Shown in pieces: positions 60,013 to 64,000 of a DNA stretch of 64,000 nt. Origin of the DNA: Rhynchospora pubera (lineage: Eukaryota > Streptophyta > Magnoliopsida > Poales > Cyperaceae); contig CM051460.1 of NCBI GenBank assembly GCA_028095005.1, forward strand, positions 284,620,238 through 284,684,237, read 5' to 3'. A program made the position numbers and the translations under genes. The notes beneath the pieces were generated by a model that did not search any database, was not told where the DNA came from, and saw only the letters and a program-made list of their open reading frames with translations. Numbering within the stretch: position 1 is the first letter of the stretch; each line of letters begins with the position of its first letter.

Positions 60013-61323
60013 ATGGCACCAAAAACCGCTACCAACAAACGAACCAAGCGCAACCCCAAGGGTGCCTCCTCCTCCAACCCACCGGTTCAAACCGATCAAA
60101 CCGATCAACCGATCCCAGTGGAAATACCCCCGGTACCCGTGGATTGGACCCTCTCATCCTCCAACAATTACCTATTCAAAGACTCGGCCTCGTACATGCA
60201 TTTTTGCCAATACCGCGATGTCAATCGCGAATGTTCCGAGTGCTTCTTCTTCGAGCACCCCTATGGTGTCTACCATTTGAATCCAAGGGAATTGACTTGG
60301 ATCAAAGAAAGGATCGAATATTGGAACATGGCGGGTCTTCTCGTACATTCTCAACTGTACAACCCGTCATTGATCAAGCTCTTCTATGCCAATCTCACAA
60401 TGACGTGGACCGATGGCCACCCAACCGCCAACTCCTATGTCCTCGGTCGCCACATCTCCATCACCGAGGAAACATTGGCCAACCTCCTTAGCCTCGATAA
60501 TGACAATTTGGAGATTTACATCCATGCCACTTGGCCACGTGAGTTGCCTCCTTATGATGAATTTCACCGATTCTTTTATTGTTGGAGGAACTACACCGTT
60601 CGCCAATTCACCGCCACCGAGCTCCCGGCATTGCACCGCCTTCTCTTCCTCTTCATCAACAACATCATCACTCCAAAGGCAACAATCAAAACCAATGTGG
60701 AGCAATTCGCCGTGTTTCTCCTTCGCTCCCTCCTTGAAATGAATCAAAAGGTGAACCTCCCTTTCATCATGCTTGCACATATGGCACGGGCCGATACTTC
60801 TCCTCGCTTCTCTTTTCCATATGCCCACATCATTCAATCCGTTCTTATTGAAAATGGCATCCCTCATGACACACCACTTTGGGGCGAACCCGTGTCCGAA
60901 AATGCAATTGCCAATCCCGAAAACCTCATGGCACATCTCACCGGTACCGGATGGATGACACAAGATGATGACTCCATTGTGCCCGGTGCTTTCCACCGCA
61001 ACAACTACATCTTCCGGCCCAATGCCACCATAAACCAATATGAAGAGATAGGCAATGAACCATTGCATGTGCCCGGCGGCCGAATGGAGGGTCAAGGCGC
61101 ACCTCAAGACTTCCATGCTTACCTTGATGCCATGTTTGCCGCCTTGACAACTCATATTGATACGCGGTTCAACACAATTGAGGAAAACTTGACCGCTTAC
61201 CAAGCCAAGACCGATGCCTCGATCACTCATCTCAAGGATGAGATGATCAATCTTTGGGGAAAGATGGAGCTCCATCTCAAGAGGGGATCCGGTAGTGGAG
61301 CGGGTGATGATGATGAAGAGTAG
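60013..61323 (+). CDS. ORF3 of the Copia element, putative plant transposon protein domain
   Basis: 436 aa from the ATG at 60013 (context CAATGG). Basic N-terminus TNKRTKRNPK is a possible nuclear signal. The core, about residues 50-330, has LIKLFYANLTMTW, GRHISITEETLANLL, a Trp/His-rich middle and LFLFINNIITPK; these resemble the 'putative plant transposon protein' domain common in plant retroelement ORFs (Pfam PF20167 from memory, not checked). A helical segment at about 365-420 (DAMFAALTTHIDTRFNTIEE) could form a coiled coil, and the end is acidic (GDDDEE). It is intact while gag and pol are broken. No transmembrane segment, so it is not an obvious envelope protein. Function unknown. Confidence 0.75.
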   Translation: MAPKTATNKRTKRNPKGASSSNPPVQTDQTDQPIPVEIPPVPVDWTLSSSNNYLFKDSASYMHFCQYRDVNRECSECFFFEHPYGVYHLNPRELTWIKERIEYWNMAGLLVHSQLYNPSLIKLFYANLTMTWTDGHPTANSYVLGRHISITEETLANLLSLDNDNLEIYIHATWPRELPPYDEFHRFFYCWRNYTVRQFTATELPALHRLLFLFINNIITPKATIKTNVEQFAVFLLRSLLEMNQKVNLPFIMLAHMARADTSPRFSFPYAHIIQSVLIENGIPHDTPLWGEPVSENAIANPENLMAHLTGTGWMTQDDDSIVPGAFHRNNYIFRPNATINQYEEIGNEPLHVPGGRMEGQGAPQDFHAYLDAMFAALTTHIDTRFNTIEENLTAYQAKTDASITHLKDEMINLWGKMELHLKRGSGSGAGDDDEE

Positions 61324-61794
61324 TCTTAGCCGAAACCATCTCCAAGCCTTAGCCCTCTCTTTTCTATTTGCTTTAATTTTCGTAGTTTATTTGCCTTTCG
61401 TATCTCTTGTGTGATTTTTCGGTGTTTTTGAATGCTTAAGTTTGTGCTAAATAGATTTGTTTTGTTATATGGTTGTTGTATGAATTATGTTATGTTTTAA
61501 TGATTTATGTTGTGCTAAATGGCTTCGTTTTTAGCTCCTTTTATTTTAATATGCATGCATGGTCTATAATTGTTAGTTTACGCCCTCATTAAACCTTGTT
61601 AGATACCCCTAATCAAATGAACTTAGTGGCCAAATTCTTTTCGAAAGGGGGAGGATCGTTATGATTTTTATTCAAGGGCGTTTTGGGTATTCTTTTCCCT
61701 AATTGCAAAAAGGGGGAGAATTAGGTAATTTGGGTTATTCCGCCTTGTTGTATCAAGTCCCAAATATACCTTAGGTGTTGTTTTGCAACTCGGC

Positions 61795-61806
61795 AAAAGG
61801 GGGAGA
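61795..61806 (+). other. polypurine tract
   Basis: AAAAGGGGGAGA just before the TGTTGG start of the 3' LTR. Confidence 0.85.
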
Positions 61807-61807
61807 T

Positions 61808-63379
61808 TGTTGGTTAAACATTTTCTCTCGATTTGCCGATTTGCAAAACAACACCGAAACCTTTAAACTAACATCTCTTTTTAGTGTTTTATAGCTAAAT
61901 TTATTGAAGAATGGATTAAAGCAAGTGTGGCACTTAGTTTGGAGCTTCAAGAGATTGCTTTGGTCTAGTTAGAATCAGTAGTTAAGGTTTATTTAAACTT
62001 TAATCTAATCTCAATCAATTTGCTGGTAAAATGCTCAGTTTTTCTGTCCAGCGTCATACAACGCCAATTGCCGTTACACAACGCTGAGTTAATTCGTTTC
62101 TAAATTGCAAAATCTCTGACAAGGTTGGAACAGCGTTACACAACGCTCAGTAGCGTTGTGCAACGCTAGTTCTTTTGTTTTTAAACCAGTTAAATCCATT
62201 ATTTCCCCTTGTCAGAACGTTATGCAACGCTAAGTAACGTTACACAACGTTTCCACTCCTATGTTGTGTAACGCTACCCAGCGTTGTACAACGCAGTATG
62301 AAACAGACGACTCTGCATTGCTCAGACATCGATCTGCATCGATGCTGCATGCATGCTGCCATATTCCATGCATTGTAGCGTTGTGTAACGCGCTAAACCT
62401 CGCTCAGACTTCGCTTTTTCTCTCTGGACGCGTAGTGCAACGCTGAATAGCGTTGTGCAACGGCGACGTTGTGTGACGCCAGTCAGCGTCGTATGACGTT
62501 CTGACAATGTTGTTTGAGTTTGTCAGTTCTGCCTTATTCGTTTTCTTGACTTCGTTGTGCAACGCTACCAAGCGTTACACAACGCTCTGACAAGTTCCAA
62601 CGGAACTGTCGAGCTTTTGCTTTGGATTTTTGCTGAAGCGTTGTGCAACGCTATACAACGTTACACAACGCTCTGACAACTCACAACGTTATTGTCTGTG
62701 ACCGTTTGATTTTTCAACGGCTATTTAGGCGTTGTACAACGACATATAGCGTTGTATAACGCCAGAGTCTGTTTTGACTGGTCTTTGGAGCTGTTGGCGC
62801 CCTCTATATATATGGGGCCTCTTGGAACTGTTTAGATACTTTTGAAACCTTTGAAACTCCTCCCTTTTGAGCTCCAACCAGTTAGACATTACTCTCTCTT
62901 GTGTTTGAGCATTATTTAGCAAAATCATTGAGATTAGAGTGTGCTAAACCAATCCACTAGTGTTAATTGCTAGATTTGTTGAGTGATTTGGTTAGAGCCT
63001 CAATCCCTTGAGTGTTTGAGCTTGTTTAATTGAGTTAGGCCAATCCACCTTGAGAGTGATTGTAACAAGGTGATTTGGTTCGAATTTGTAGTCCCGTTCG
63101 TGTGGAATTGAACGGAGCGCGCCCATTTCGAGGTTGCGAAACTCCCGGAGACGTACGACTAAGGCTAGCACTTCCTAGCGGGTCGGAACTCCGTAATACA
63201 TCGCGTGTTCAATTTCTCTCTCTCTTTCTCTCTTTATTATCTTGCTATACTTGAATTGCTTGTGCTTTGATTGTTTGTGTTAGACCAAGTTTGAATTGAA
63301 CCAAATATTGACCATACCGATTTAGAAATTCGTTTTTGTGCCTATTCACCCCCCTCTAGGCCTTTATTTAGGGACAACA
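61808..63379 (+). repeat. 3' LTR of the Copia element
   Basis: 1572 bp, the same length as the 5' LTR. It holds the same palindrome array (62051-62762), including 62638-62651, which is the perfect version of the 5' copy mutated at 52502. Confidence 0.92.
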
Positions 63380-63384
63380 AAAAT

Positions 63385-64000
63385 CACTTTTTGGTTAAAA
63401 TATACTTTCGCTCTCGTTTTTCCTAACTTAATTATAATTTGATCTCATGACTTTTCTTTTATCAGCATGCAGTGATTTAACAACTATGTTGCCTTCTTTA
63501 CAAACATATTAATTTTAACCTTAATTATTTCACTTTAATTTATTACTGAAGTTATATATATTGATTTATCACTCAATGAATATTTGCTAAAATTTCGTCC
63601 AGTATATAGCTTACCGTTTTTATTAAACAAAAATAAATAAAAATGTTTAAAAACATTTGCATAATTTATGTGTTCATTAATAATAGATTATTTTCATTGG
63701 ACGAAATTTAAATAAAAGTATCTCCACGATACATAAATAACCGTGTTTAGTGGCCCTAGCTAAGCGAACAATATTTCAGAAAAGAATTGATTTCCAAATA
63801 ATAATCTATATGTATAGTTGACTTGCATCCATGCATGCATGCCGTACGTTTGACCACAAAATATTAATTTACATTCAATAATACTAGAACTGATCTTTTG
63901 CTAATTATAATAACAAGTCACAACAACACAGCACGGTAACCCTCATATAAATATATCCCTCCTAAGTCTCAATATGCATCGATCGATCCATTTTCCAATT
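63385..64000. other. intergenic
   Basis: AT-rich sequence continuing the pre-insertion flank of 51666. No gene seen. Confidence 0.4.

Larger units (their letters stand above)
51672..63379 (+). mobile_element. SIRE-like Ty1/Copia retrotransposon with a third ORF
   Basis: 11.7-kb complete element: LTRs 51672-53243 and 61808-63379 (1572 bp each), TSD AAAAT, tRNA-iMet primer site, polypurine tract, gag, pol in Copia order (PR-INT-RT-RH), and an extra 436-aa ORF between pol and the 3' LTR. Long LTRs, an ORF in that position, and RT motifs such as SEFEMSMMGELTFFLGLQIK suggest the SIRE/Maximus lineage. By eye the LTRs differ at about nine positions (about 0.6%), so it inserted recently. Gag and pol carry four in-frame stops, so this copy is probably not autonomous. 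Confidence 0.9.

Noticed and set aside
59532..60491. 319-aa plus-strand frame and the long N-terminal extension of ORF3 (from 59635)
   Set aside because: Low-complexity Ser/Leu translation of the CT-rich leader; the ATG at 60013 fits the start of ordinary protein composition.
60367..61275. Minus-strand 302-aa frame
   Set aside because: It is the antisense shadow of ORF3, without a recognisable domain.

Overview
The window is nuclear DNA of a flowering plant, almost certainly a eudicot. It is AT-rich, its genes have GT..AG introns, it carries eukaryotic tRNA genes with CAA initiation motifs and T-run terminators, and it is full of plant LTR retrotransposons and MITEs. I cannot name the species.

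Genes, left to right: an intronless DUF761 protein (305-1021, +); the Integrator subunit INTS7/EMB1895 homologue (12155-17698, +, seven coding exons whose phases all agree); a HYDRA1-type sterol delta8-delta7 isomerase (26528-28742, +) broken by an in-frame TAG about 37 codons before its normal end; a conserved plant protein of unknown function (31652-32619, -); the bifunctional histidine-pathway enzyme HISN2 (44414-47846, +, five exons); tRNA-Ser(AGA) (44116-44197, -) about 220 bp upstream of the HISN2 ATG; and tRNA-Leu(AAG) (49022-49102, -).

Mobile DNA: a solo LTR (5850-7587, TSD CACGT); a young non-autonomous Athila/Tat-type element (19644-25649, TSD ATACA, tRNA-Asp primer site, no pol); a young SIRE-like Copia element (51672-63379, TSD AAAAT, 1572-bp LTRs, tRNA-iMet primer site) with gag, pol and a third ORF between pol and the 3' LTR; three long-hairpin MULE-type MITEs with perfect 9-bp TSDs and a shorter one with a near-perfect TSD; and several Tourist-like and foldback MITEs.

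The most unusual signal is a shared architecture in the LTR elements. Each carries short palindromes of 14-15 bp arranged as tandem pairs, start to start about 20 or 21 bp, upstream of the LTR TATA box and again elsewhere in the element. In the Copia element the unit is GCGTTGTACAACGC: 17 pairs (9 in each LTR, 8 just upstream of ORF3) all have exactly 20-bp spacing while the 6-bp spacers vary. In the Athila-type element the palindrome is GGAACGGACCGTTCC. In the related solo LTR, at the corresponding places, it is AATTCGGACCGAATT. The arms have changed but palindromy and pairing have not, which suggests a dimeric binding site or an RNA pairing function co-evolving with a family-specific factor.

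Other points of note: a decayed tandem copy of the INTS7 promoter, 5'UTR and exon 1 whose start codon reads ATA followed by a stop; a scrambled fragment of HYDRA1 exon 2 about 18 kb from its source; and a Copia copy whose LTRs differ at only about nine sites although gag-pol contains four in-frame stops.
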